Part shown: positions 34,301 through 43,286 of the stretch, in pieces
Position numbering within the stretch: the first letter of the stretch is position 1
Layout: each line of letters opens with the position of its first letter
From: Plantago ovata
Taxonomy: Eukaryota > Streptophyta > Magnoliopsida > Lamiales > Plantaginaceae
Length of the DNA: 64,000 nucleotides
Assembly: GCA_028274465.1 (NCBI GenBank)
Contig: CM051458.1
Location: forward strand, 57,153,253 to 57,217,252
Direction: 5' to 3'
Program-made: the position numbers and the translations under genes
The notes under the pieces: generated by a model
Told to the model about the DNA's origin: nothing
What the model saw: the letters and a program-made list of their open reading frames with translations, nothing else
Databases searched by the model: none

Positions 34301-36441
34301 AACTTCAGTGGCCTGCGGCAAACCATATTGCAATTTAACAACAAAAAAGTCATGAGTAATTATTCGCGTGACAGCGGCAACAAGTATTAATGGTCATACC
34401 TTCTTTTTAACAAGGGCAGCGTGGGGGTTTCTAGGCATATCATTTGATGGAGCAGTGTCATACACCTCTAGAGTGCAACTTTTGACTTTAAAGATTACCA
34501 GGATACAATGCCCATTGGCAACCATGACAGGAACAAAAACATTGATTGGTTTGTCTGGTACAGATTTAGTGCCTTCTTCTCCTGCTTTTAAAACCCTTCG
34601 CACTGCAAACTTTCCATATCGGTGGGCATGAACCACACACTCTGCCCATCTTTCAGTGCAACAGATGTGCACAATAAAGCAACACAATCAATCACCTGCA
34701 ATCACAACACACATATCATTACGTGCGCAATATATCAACAAGTCTGGAACTCACAATTCAAACAAAATATCTTACACTTTTATGCACGAAATTCCTCATT
34801 AACAATCCTGCAAGGCCACTTTACTTAGGGTGCAGTGTCCAATCCGTACAACAATCGTACTGCATCAAACATAAAAATGTTCATTCGTATCCTCATTATG
34901 CGAAACAACATATATTTGGAACAGGGCTTAAATCCAACGTAAACTGCATACCTTTGGGGAATAACAAAACCAAGGATCTTTTCAATCAATTCATTTTCAT
35001 CTGAGAACATCTGCGACGAAAGTGATTCTTTTATCTCTGCCTCGTCATCCAAATCTTTATGATGAGATTCCCACTTCTCTTCTTCTCTATCTTCGCGGTA
35101 CTCTGATTTGTACTCCGTTTCCTCTTGGGTTTCCCAGTACTCTGGATTGTTGTTATTTACTTCTTTTATTTCTGACTCTTCTCCTGTGGGTGAGGGGTAC
35201 TCTGGCTTATTCTTATTGAATAGGTTCGTAAGAACACCAGTCAATTGCTTCTCGACAGCAGACGTTACGACACCAACAATATCTGTTTTCAATTTCTCTA
35301 GTTTCCCATTCATGCCGTCCAAACTTTTAACGATCTTATCTCCCAACTGCAAGCCTTTAATAGAATTTGGCCATATGATATCTGCAAGCTCATCCAGAGT
35401 CTGTTGCGGATCTCGCGTGCCCATTGCAGGGGGGACAAAGTGCATATCATTCCTGGACCTCTTAGACATGTTATCCGAATCTTCGTATCTATCAGACGTA
35501 GTTTGGTCTTCATCCGAATCTCCGTCTTCCGGCAACGTACGTCGGAAATCGATATGCCTTCTCCCTCTGCCTCTGGGTCGGACTGATCCCTGATTACAGA
35601 GTTAGTGGTTGCCCCGTTCACCACGCAAGCCTGAACATTTAAAAGAGTCTTAGAAAAAATGTTGAGCTCTTGTAGTTAAACAATTAAAAACAGAAACATG
35701 AGAAAATCACAGTATATGAAATTACTACTACACAGCAAGCAAGAGGTATGACCTTTGGATCCTGTACAATTGTAGGAAGATTGCTTAAAGTCATGCATGA
35801 TGCCACGGACTAATTGCCTAGTGAGCTGTTCAACGTACGGCATGTCACTCGAGAGGCATACCTTATGCCCTCTCGATTTAGATGGAGACACCAGTGAAAA
35901 GAAGAGGACCTGACAGCAATTCAATAAGCATAATTCATAATTCACGATCCCATCATGCTAAATAATCAGACAATGGCAGGTGTCAAAGAAATTTGATTGT
36001 ACCTCCAACAGAAATGGGCATGCAGTCATATAGGTTGGTTTTTTTTTGATATGCGGCACGGCTTCGTTCGTCGTCTCTCTTATCAACTTTGCCCAATTCT
36101 TTTTATGTAAGTTCTCCATATCAACCAGGAGGTTTAGAAATTTGCAATGTAAATCAACGGACATCTCCGGAAATAGTAACACTCCAAAAGCATATACAAG
36201 GTACTGCAACTCGAACACTTGATCATTTTGACACCTTGCTTCAAAACTCTGCGTAAATCGCTCATAACTACCCTATCGTATCGGTTAAAACTGAAATGAC
36301 TATTGAAATTTTCATAACCAGTCCTGTCAGTTTCATCTATGATGATTTCCTGCCCTGTTGATGGAAACCCCTAGGGCGCTTCCAACCAAAAGCATCAGTG
36401 ACATGAAAACGTCATGTCTTGACTCTCAAGACACTTGCAAA
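30961..36441 (-). CDS. Double-Ulp1 (C48-type) multi-exon gene, 5' end in gap
   Basis: Exons inferred from GT-AG borders and continuous phase: 36273-36003, 35909-35753, about 35592-34952, 34695-34400, 34312-34200, 34119-34041, 33759-33686, 33600-32861, 32751-32661, 32568-32479, 32380-32111, 31942-31830, 31734-31666, 31569-31496 and 31363-30961 (stop). Domain order: helical region (FELQYLVYAFGVLLFP ... NWAKLI) like that preceding Ulp1 domains in plant transposon proteins; acidic linker; Ulp1-like domain 1 with His and Asp but Ala for Cys; basic repeats; Ulp1-like domain 2 with full His-Asp-Cys; PB1-like C-terminus. C48 enzymes cleave SUMO-type modifiers. Three single-base losses in T or A runs (near 34590, 33035 and 31703) break the frame and may be sequence errors. 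The 5' end is lost in the gap. Confidence 0.6.
31496..32751 (-). other. Ulp1-like domain 2 (complete His-Asp-Cys)
   Basis: Exons 32751-32661 (DMLTRNPHTWFNDQ), 32568-32479 (TWLDRKFRGVDTNHW), 32380-32111 with catalytic His in IPIIHEHHFTVCRV and Asp in LEICDTLLY, 31942-31830 (PPTVPNQGNG, with the oxyanion Gln), 31734-31666 (LDCGVYAS, nucleophile Cys) and 31569-31496. Phases join correctly at every border. One T is missing near 31703, just after the Cys segment. Confidence 0.65.
32861..33600 (-). other. Exon encoding four basic ~45-residue repeats
   Basis: The exon frame (33600 down) encodes repeats built on SPxGAxNSxR(T/I), then PPS or SPR, then a K/R-rich stretch and TPQSKNN. Recognisable units centre on PREALNSKR, PLGAINSERT, PPGAVKSKRT and PPGAVNPKRI. 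The last unit is out of frame because one T is missing near 33035. The repeats link the two Ulp1-like domains and are probably disordered and basic. Confidence 0.6.
33686..34695 (-). other. Ulp1-like domain 1 (catalytic Cys replaced)
   Basis: Exons 34695-34400, 34312-34200, 34119-34041 and 33759-33686. The His segment is VMVANGHCILVIFK and the Asp segment TLEVYDTAPSN. The Cys segment reads HSNSVDAAVYVCMEMM, where an active C48 enzyme has a Cys-Gly pair after the Asp. The oxyanion Gln position is also replaced (PTHSN against PNQGN in domain 2). Predicted inactive. Confidence 0.65.
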
Positions 36442-36541
36442 NNNNNNNNNNNNNNNNNNNNNNNNNNNNNNNNNNNNNNNNNNNNNNNNNNNNNNNNNNN
36501 NNNNNNNNNNNNNNNNNNNNNNNNNNNNNNNNNNNNNNNNN
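36442..36541. other. Assembly gap (100 N)
   Basis: Exactly 100 N between the double-Ulp1 gene and the truncated 3' region of gypsy-like copy C. It hides the 5' end of the gene, any right terminal repeat, and the 3' LTR of copy C. Confidence 0.95.
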
Positions 36542-37739
36542 AACCAATACTGGCTCTCATCAAACGAAGGAGGGTTCCCTAAAAAGATAATACTCCCCTA
36601 TTTTACCCATCTCTCAAGCAAAGCCTTAAGCTATTCACCACTTCCTGAATGGCAGGACAAGGGTGGTCTAGAACAGATGACACTCAAACAAAAAGACAAA
36701 AATTACAACACGATTACGAACATTACAAGAATTGGAAAATGAGACACAACACTTTACTAAACTGCTTTTTGGCTCTTTTTGGACCCTTCTTTGCTTTTTT
36801 GGGGTCTTTTCTTTTTTTTTTTCTTTTTTTTTCTTTTTTTTCTTTTCCAGCTTTCTTTTCTTTTTTCTGGAATTTTTCTGTTCTTCTTTTTTTTTCGATT
36901 TTTTTTAGCCAGCAGTAGCACAACGAAAAAGAAACAAAAATGTCATACAAACGACCTCCCCAAACCTATTCGAAAGAATAGGTTGGAGTACAAAATTAAC
37001 GAAAAAGAAAAATAAAAATAAAAATAAACTCACAACACACACTAAAAAATGAAAAACAAGTCTAATGATAGCGTAACCCCCTCCCCAAACATATTCGAAA
37101 GAATAGGTTGCAAACAAAGGATCACACAATCTCACACTAACTCCTTCCTAGGCATTTAGCAATCTCAAAGCAAGGTGAAGACTTGTTGCCTCTTAGGTAC
37201 ATAATTACTCGGGAAAACAACCATAAGATCCTAACATGCATCATCCTATTATAAAGGCCTTTGTGAACCGCAGTAGAGAAAACACCACTAAGTGATGTCG
37301 AGACTACCAAGCTTAACAAAGTGCAATACATAAATGTGACAAGCCAAGCGAGAAAAACCTCAAACAAATTCATAGAGATGAAGCATATGATTAATGTCAT
37401 AATTAGTTAATCTACCCAATAAAAAAGTTCAAAAAATTTGGCAGTAAACTCCACATAAAACATGCAAGACTATCCTAGGATGAATGTAGTGAATGCAACT
37501 AAAAACTAAGAAAGCGGTAAACGTGCAAATGCAAATGCAGACGGATAAACATGCAAGGTACTATACTCAACCTACCAATCCCAAGCTCCAAACTAACAAC
37601 ACTAGTTCACTTAAATCCCATCCCCCCTCATGAATTTAAAACTAGTCCCTAGCAATAAGAAAATGAGGAAATAAGATGTGATACTAGATGTTACCGCGTG
37701 ATTTGGCCTCGGTCGGCTGAGTATGTTGGATGTAAGGTA
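36542..37739 (-). other. Non-coding 3' internal region of copy C
   Basis: Contains the pyrimidine-on-plus tract (about 36770-36905) and two palindrome/PPT-like motifs (about 36955-36985 and 37080-37110). No coding region. Confidence 0.65.
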
Positions 37740-38567
37740 TCGAGACTGCTCAAGGGGCCTTATAGATGATCATCGGAGCTCGTGGTGGTGGTGGTAGTTC
37801 CATTAATAGATCAGATAGGGCCAACTCCTCCATCAGTATTCATGGCATCCTCATTGTCCCTATGGTCTTCATTGTCACTACTGTCATCACCATCGTCACT
37901 AGTAGAGTTGCATTGTCGAAGAGAATCCTCAAGATTAGCCGCCGCAGTTGTGGAATCTTCCATCCGGTATCTCTCCAATAGGCTGTGAACTGTTGAAGGG
38001 GAAAGAGCAGTGGTATCAGAGCCTCCCTCCCTCTCCAACGTTTTACACCCCGAGGAGGTTACAGTAAGCTGCTCGGATACTCAGAGGTCTTCTTCCATTT
38101 TTTCCAATGCCGACCACATTCTCTACGGTTGATGCCCCCGATGTCTATATGGCGCTCCCTTTAGAGGCAGTCAAGAGGCACCCCTAAGAGGGGCTGGGTG
38201 TCCATGTCATTATGTTTTGGAATCAAGCTAGCGATTCGGAACTTTTTCACCACTGTCGACTCAAGACTGAATCCGTTGTGGTGAGGTCGTCCCGGTACCT
38301 TCCTGTTCACTCGAACCTTGCAGTCCTTGTGACAGATTGCTGACGTAATATTTGTTTCAATCCCTTCGGTGGTGCATGAATAGACATATGAGTGCTCACT
38401 CCTGGTGGATTCTCGCTCCTCCTTTTGGATAAACCGCGACGTTGTTGCAAGAGCCCGTGGCTCGAATGTACCTCTAACGAGATCACTCTCCTTGACATGG
38501 TTGTAATCCATCCCCCTCCAATACTTCATAGTAGCCAAACGGGAGCGCTCCTCTCCCTTTGTGGCAT
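37740..38567 (-). pseudogene. Plant-transposon-domain ORF2, copy C (degenerate)
   Basis: The ATG at 38567-38565 follows the acceptor AG, but the frame shifts immediately. The longest frame (to 38161) carries a diverged core: RLATMKYWRGMDYNHVKESDLVRG, then EHSYVYSCTTEGIETNIT. A second frame (38038-37811) carries the acidic tail with NSTSDDGDDSSDNEDHRDNED. The coiled-coil end seen in A and D is missing. Confidence 0.65.
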
Positions 38568-38572
38568 GGTTC

Positions 38573-39112
38573 CTACAAACAGCAATTAGTACCTCGTATG
38601 ACACAAAACTGACTCATGCATATGCTAATGTAAGAGCGAAACACACGAGTGATAAAATCAACAATCGTACTCCGCAAATCCTTCATTTCTAATCTAGCTA
38701 CTAATATGCAACACACCAAAATAATTTCGACATGTTCATATCGCACTACGCTCGTGCTAGACAACCAATAACCTAAATAATAAGGCTCAATTCATACCAT
38801 AGTAGCGAAAATTCTAGCATCATAAATCCTCATACTCAACAATTATGCATTCTACCATCATATCCATCATTATTACATCAGTAAACACAATCATATGTAT
38901 GGAATCGAAGAAAAAGATACATTGCATAACAAGATAAAAACATCTAGTAGCAAAATTCTCAAATCAACAAAGTAAGCATAATTGAGCATGCGATTGATAG
39001 TAAATAACGTTTCTAATCACACAAACAACCTACCCATACATCATATAAGTCTAATTGAAGCACAAATCAGAAAACCCCCAAATTTGAAAAATTAGGGTTC
39101 ATGTGAAGATAC
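38573..39112 (-). other. Probable intron before ORF2 of copy C
   Basis: On the minus strand, CAGATCTGAG|GTATCTTCAC opens a 540-nt AT-rich stretch that ends TTGCTGTTTGTAG|GAACCATG, 5 nt before the ORF2 start. Copy D conserves the acceptor (CTGCCTGTAG|GTACCATG). This gives a GT-AG intron in the 5' leader. Confidence 0.55.
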
Positions 39113-39442
39113 CTCAGATCTGGAAAACGAATGCACTAGAGTGAAAGTTGTTCGGTTGAAAAGAAAGAGTACGTAATGGGCTTCGATTGAAGCTAAAGAA
39201 CACAAAATTTGATGGAAGATTGAAGATTTTATAAAGGATTGAAGTATTTTTGCTTTTTTCAGATTTTGGGGAGTAAGAAGTGAAGAAGATGAAGAAAATG
39301 AGGAGAAAGGGGGATTTCTCGCGTTTTTATTCTGCAGAACTCGTGGGGCGAGTCGCCCCGCACGTCCAGAGAGTGCGGAGCTCTCTGGACTTGTGGGGCG
39401 ATTCGCCCCCCACCTCCTGAGGTGGGGAGACAAAACTTTCAA
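39113..39442 (-). promoter_or_regulatory. Internal promoter-like leader of ORF2 in copy C
   Basis: On the minus strand, two GGGGCGA-N-TCGCCCC palindromes (about 39355-39367 and 39395-39408) flank an inverted pair GTCCAGAGAG/CTCTCTGGAC. An AT-rich box (AGAATAAAAACGCG) and a CT-rich leader follow, up to the splice donor at 39112. The layout copies that of the LTR promoter, which suggests separate transcription of ORF2. Confidence 0.4.
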
Positions 39443-39618
39443 AAAAACGTGGTTTTTTAATCCCCAAAAACCATTTTACTCATAAAACCGCTCGAAAAAG
39501 TTTACTCAAACACAAACATAAGCACATACGACACAGAGACGAACAAATTCACATAAGAAAAGCAAATTGTTCCATGTATGAATGCATGCCAAAAAGCAGT
39601 AAAAAAGCGATAAATACT

Positions 39619-39634
39619 CCGGGTTGCCTCCCGG
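39619..39634 (-). other. GGGAGGCAACCC hairpin after protease
   Basis: CCGGGAGGCAACCCGG on the minus strand is a short hairpin just after the protease ORF. Similar GGGAGGCAACCC motifs are common downstream of gag-pol segments in plant gypsy elements (from memory). Confidence 0.45.
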
Positions 39635-39678
39635 ATAGCACCATTGTTTATAGTCTTTGACTCGACTCCTTCTTGCGC

Positions 39679-40150
39679 CTAGCTCTTCTTCTTGAGGGTA
39701 CTAGACTTCCCCTTCATGGATCTTCTCCTCATGCCACGAACCTGTGAATAAGAATGAACATAGACAGCAAGACCACAGTAGTTAACAGTGTGAGAAGCAT
39801 TGAAGTGATCAGGTGGGTCAGATATGGCTCGCAACACATGTCGCTTGCCATCCACCTCAATGCTGCAAGTCCTTCGGTAGATGTCTATCACTGAGCGTAG
39901 TTTAGTCAAGAACGTTCTCCCCAAGAGAACAACATCCCCCATCCCAGGTGTAGACGCCGGCATAACTACAAAATTGGTGTACACAGAAGCTTCACCAATC
40001 TTGACCAATACATTCTTCACAACGCCTTCGGGTCTCACAAAGGATCCATCCGCCAATTGCAAAATAGCCTTATGCTCAGATAGTTTTCCAAGGCTACTCT
40101 TCTCAAACACATTCATCGGGAGCACATTAGAGTAGGATCCGTGTCTAGTG
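39679..40150 (-). pseudogene. Aspartic protease of copy C (frameshift at active site)
   Basis: The frame 40125-39679 has the retropepsin layout: VLPMNVF, then LQLADGSFVRPEGVVKNVLV, the VVMPASTPGMGDVVLLGRTFL flap/strand, and an Ile-Asp-x-Tyr segment. The catalytic D-T-G would lie at about 40145-40152, exactly where the gag frame and the protease frame part because one G is missing from a G run. The enzyme would be inactive as sequenced. Confidence 0.7.
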
Positions 40151-41837
40151 TAGCACGGGCATCTTCAAGTTCACCAATCCCGACCTTAACATCGAAACTT
40201 TGAGGGAGTGACTCGGGATCCTCTTGCTCCTCTTCACTCTCATCAGTACCAAGGTCCTTCTCTTCTTCCATGGCCAGTGGGGGCTCTTCATTCTTGCAAC
40301 ACTCGCACTTAGCAACCTTCCTGATGGTGATTTCGACAGGTAGATCACCCACCAAGGTAATGGACATCGACTTCTCAGTGTTGCTAGGCAGCTTACCTTG
40401 CTCCCTACTTGCTCCTCGGTCGATCAACTCTTGCATCTTTTGATGGGCAAGCCTAGTGGTCTCTTCCAATTGATCAAGCCTCGCCCTAGTTTTCTCATAA
40501 TCTTCTTCATAACGTTTGAGAAAACTTTGGGTGTGATCAACCATCTTTTGCAAGTTCTCCATCAGTAGAGCTGTCTTCGACTTAGGTTGCTCTTTCGGAG
40601 CGGGATTTTCGCAGTGATCATTACCATAGTTAAGCCTACTACGGTCTTGGTTAGGGCCATAAGTTTGACTAGCCGGTGCGTATCCTTGATTGTTCCGGAA
40701 TCCTCTTCTCCAAAATCCACCTCGAGGATTCCTACCATCTTGACCGTAGCTAGCTTCTTGAGTACCAAATTCCGTAGCAAAGGCTTCCTCTTCGCCTCCT
40801 TGAACCCAATTGCCATCATCATATGCAAGCTCCGATCTACACATATGAGCCCCATGCCCATAGTTCTTGCATATTCGGCAAACTTCGTTCGATACAGATG
40901 TTCCAGTGGCGCTCATGAGGACTTGCTTCAATTCGTTGGTAAAGCACTCGAATTGATCCCCATTCCCCCCATACATAGGGGCTTCTTGAGTAGGTGGAGC
41001 TTCAGGTCCACGTCTCCTAATCATTGCTCTTGGGTCCTTGAATTGCGAACCCTTTGCAAGCCTTTCGAAAACTGCCCAGCCGGCTTCCGCGGTTTCCTCC
41101 CAAATATTGCCACGGCATTGGAAATCCACCACTTGTTGGTTCTCGAAGGTTAGTCCATTATAGAAGTGTTGGACAAGATCCGAAAGCTCAAAACCATGGT
41201 GACGCCACTTGTTCATGAGGTCTTGGAACCTCTCAAACGCGGTGTAGATGGTCTCATCATAGTCTTGTTTGAACCCAGTGATTTGCGCCTTTAGCGCGGT
41301 AGTCAAGGTGTGAGGGAAGTATTTTTCCATGAAAGCTGAAAAAACCTTCTCCCAAGTGTCCAGCGAGCCCGCCGGTAGAGAACTCAACCATGACTTGGCT
41401 CTTTCGCCAAGCCCCATAGCAAAAACCTTCATCCTCAACTCATCCGTTGTTATCTCAGCTCCGGGTCGTGGGAGTTGGTTGACGAAATCATCGATATCGT
41501 GCAAGTACCCCATCACATCTTCCCTTGCTAAGCCATAGAACCTCGGAAGTTGTTGGAACGCGTGGTTCTTGATTTTCAGATCACGAGTTGCAGACGAAAG
41601 AACAATCGCCGGTCCCCTCATACGATCCTTGGAGGGTTGTACCCATGCTTTCAGTGGTCTAGCTTCTGCCATTCTGTCGATTTCCTTGAAAAGACTGTGT
41701 AGAGATTCAGAGAAATCGTTATCCTCTATTTCCTCTAGTTCACGCCTTCGAAGTAGTCGCCTTCTTTGGTGGTAGACTCTGTCGATCTCAGCAATTGAAT
41801 CAGCAAGCGGTGTTCCTCTAGATCGTGTATGTCGCAT
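40113..41837 (-). CDS. Gypsy-type Gag polyprotein, copy C
   Basis: 574 codons, open throughout, from ATG 41837 about 120 nt after the PBS. A retrotrans_gag-type domain spans about residues 100-245 (WLSSLPAGSLDTWEKVFSAF, MEKYFP, ERFQDLMNKWRHHGF, LVQHFYNGL). One CCHC knuckle, CRICKNYGHGAHMC, lies near residue 320, then a G/R/N-rich stretch, a coiled coil (about 420-475) and an acidic tail. It builds the virus-like particle and binds RNA. The same protein family appears at 63712-63997. It is the only intact gypsy-type ORF here. Confidence 0.85.
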   Translation of the reverse strand: MRHTRSRGTPLADSIAEIDRVYHQRRRLLRRRELEEIEDNDFSESLHSLFKEIDRMAEARPLKAWVQPSKDRMRGPAIVLSSATRDLKIKNHAFQQLPRFYGLAREDVMGYLHDIDDFVNQLPRPGAEITTDELRMKVFAMGLGERAKSWLSSLPAGSLDTWEKVFSAFMEKYFPHTLTTALKAQITGFKQDYDETIYTAFERFQDLMNKWRHHGFELSDLVQHFYNGLTFENQQVVDFQCRGNIWEETAEAGWAVFERLAKGSQFKDPRAMIRRRGPEAPPTQEAPMYGGNGDQFECFTNELKQVLMSATGTSVSNEVCRICKNYGHGAHMCRSELAYDDGNWVQGGEEEAFATEFGTQEASYGQDGRNPRGGFWRRGFRNNQGYAPASQTYGPNQDRSRLNYGNDHCENPAPKEQPKSKTALLMENLQKMVDHTQSFLKRYEEDYEKTRARLDQLEETTRLAHQKMQELIDRGASREQGKLPSNTEKSMSITLVGDLPVEITIRKVAKCECCKNEEPPLAMEEEKDLGTDESEEEQEDPESLPQSFDVKVGIGELEDARATLDTDPTLMCSR

Positions 41838-41960
41838 ACACTATCTGTAACAAGCTAGGAAAGGAGTATCAGAGAGAGATTAAATAGGAAAATAAAAACT
41901 ACTAGAACTAGGAATCGAATGCTGAAAATATAAAAAAGCTAAACAGAAAAAAGGAGTATA

Positions 41961-41980
41961 GTCCCCGACAGTGGCGCCAA
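41961..41980 (-). other. Primer-binding site of copy C
   Basis: TTGGCGCCACTGTCGGGGAC on the minus strand, 2 nt inside the 5' LTR end. TGGCGCC-type sites are usual for plant Ty3/gypsy (Tat/Athila-type) elements. The exact tRNA was not checked. Confidence 0.75.
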
Positions 41981-41982
41981 TT

Positions 41983-43182
41983 TGATGAACTGGTTTAGAA
42001 CTTGTCAGATTCTAGTTAAGCAAATAAATTTGTATTGAGCCAAAGGCAATTCACAACTACAACGAAAATCGTAGTGTAGCAGTAAAATAACCTCGAGTGT
42101 CGAACTCTAAGGACTATAACTAGCTTTATCTAATCTAACTTAAGAATATAAAATCAACAAACTACTTAGCAAAGGTTTTTCTTATCAGGTAATGGAGGCT
42201 GGTGATAGTATGGTCATTCAAAGCATAGCAGGTTAATAATCATGCATGAAGTACCCGGTTTTGCATAGAGATCTTTGATTAATGAATTGTCCAATTGTGT
42301 TCCGTTATTATTCAACACTACGAAGATAGAGGTTTTAGATAGATCAAAGAAATAAAGCAATAACTCAAAGTATAATGCGCGATATAGCCATTAGCATAAT
42401 TATTAACCCTTCGCTAAGAAATCACATACTATCACCAACGAGAAGTTTAGCTACTCATAGATGTCATGCAATCAATAGAAATTATAGCAAGATTGAATGA
42501 AAACATGTTGAAAGATAAATAAATATAAATAGAAAAACTGTAATATACAATGTTACCGAAGGTTGTCAATCTCCGAAGAATCGCGATCTTACTAAAACGC
42601 TAAGAAAAAGTATCTCCTAAGCTAAGAATCCCCAGAACAGGCTCTGGAGAATTCCTACCTAAAACTAATGAGATAGGTGAGAGAAAAGGTCTGGAAAAGT
42701 ATGAAAAACGAAGAAAACTGAGCAACTATATATAGTGATTCGGCAGATGTGGGGCGAGTCGCCCCACACACCGGGCGATTCGCCTGGTGTGGGGCGATTC
42801 ACCCCTCGTCCCGGGCGACTCGCCCGGGACCTCCAGTTGGTTTTTTACGCGTTTTTGACGCGTTTTTGGATTTCTTTTCCTTTTCGGACTCGGTTTTTGC
42901 CTTCTAGTGACCTTTTAGCCTTCAGACTCGACCCCTAGACTTCAAATCCTATCCGGAATCTTCTAGATACTCCAAATAGGCCTTCGGAACACCAATTCCT
43001 TGTCTACTTCAATATAATTGCCCGGAAAACCTCGTTTTTCGCCCAAAACCTGTAAAATACAAACTAAAGGGAAACGTGACACTATTCTAATAAAATGCAC
43101 TAAAATATAGCTAAATTAACATAGAGGATAGCTAAATTGGTGAAAAAAGACTCGAATGAAAGTGTAAAATACACGTTCATCA
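41983..43182 (-). repeat. 5' LTR of gypsy-like copy C
   Basis: 1200 bp on the minus strand, from TGATGAACGTG (43182) to CCAGTTCATCA (41983), followed by the PBS. TATATATAG is near 42728-42737, with GC palindromes upstream (about 42750-42830). Flanking DNA at 43183 is Sirevirus copy 3. Confidence 0.88.
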
Positions 43183-43286
43183 GTAATGTGCAGAGAAAAG
43201 AACTCATTGCAATTTTCAGCAAGAGTACTTAGGCTATTGTACTTCATGATAGTTGCCTGATGATCAGAGGTCAGCTTTGACAATTC

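Larger units (their letters stand above)
26656..36441. mobile_element. Possible DNA transposon carrying a double-Ulp1 gene
   Basis: This segment is unrelated to the retroelements on either side. The left end has tandem ACACTTGTAA units (26721-26760), dispersed GTTGTAAA/TTTACAAC motifs to about 26880, a 16-bp palindrome (26702-26717) and a tRNA-like stretch. Such subterminal repeats are typical of Mutator-like and CACTA elements. It carries a multi-exon Ulp1-type gene, and Ulp1-carrying Mutator-like elements are established in plants (Kaonashi type). The right end is hidden by the gap, so terminal inverted repeats and target duplication cannot be verified. Confidence 0.35.
36542..43182 (-). 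mobile_element. Gypsy-like non-autonomous LTR element, copy C
   Basis: The most complete family member: 5' LTR (41983-43182), PBS (41961-41980), gag, protease, a leader with its own GC-palindrome/AT-rich box, an intron, ORF2 and the non-coding 3' region; the 3' LTR is lost in the gap. No RT, RNase H or integrase is present between protease (ends 39679) and ORF2, so it fits the TR-GAG/LARD type. It inserted into the env-position ORF region of Sirevirus-like copy 3 at 43183. Confidence 0.8.

Noticed and set aside
34200..34695. Short ORF 34687-34394 as an independent small gene
   Set aside because: Its N-terminal codons are out of frame with the real exon, and the His/Asp segment belongs to Ulp1-like domain 1.
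26656..36441. A simple insertion of the Ulp1 segment into a single gypsy element
   Set aside because: The retroelement position at 26655 is not the one at 36542; the right side is a separate copy (C) starting in a different place after a gap.
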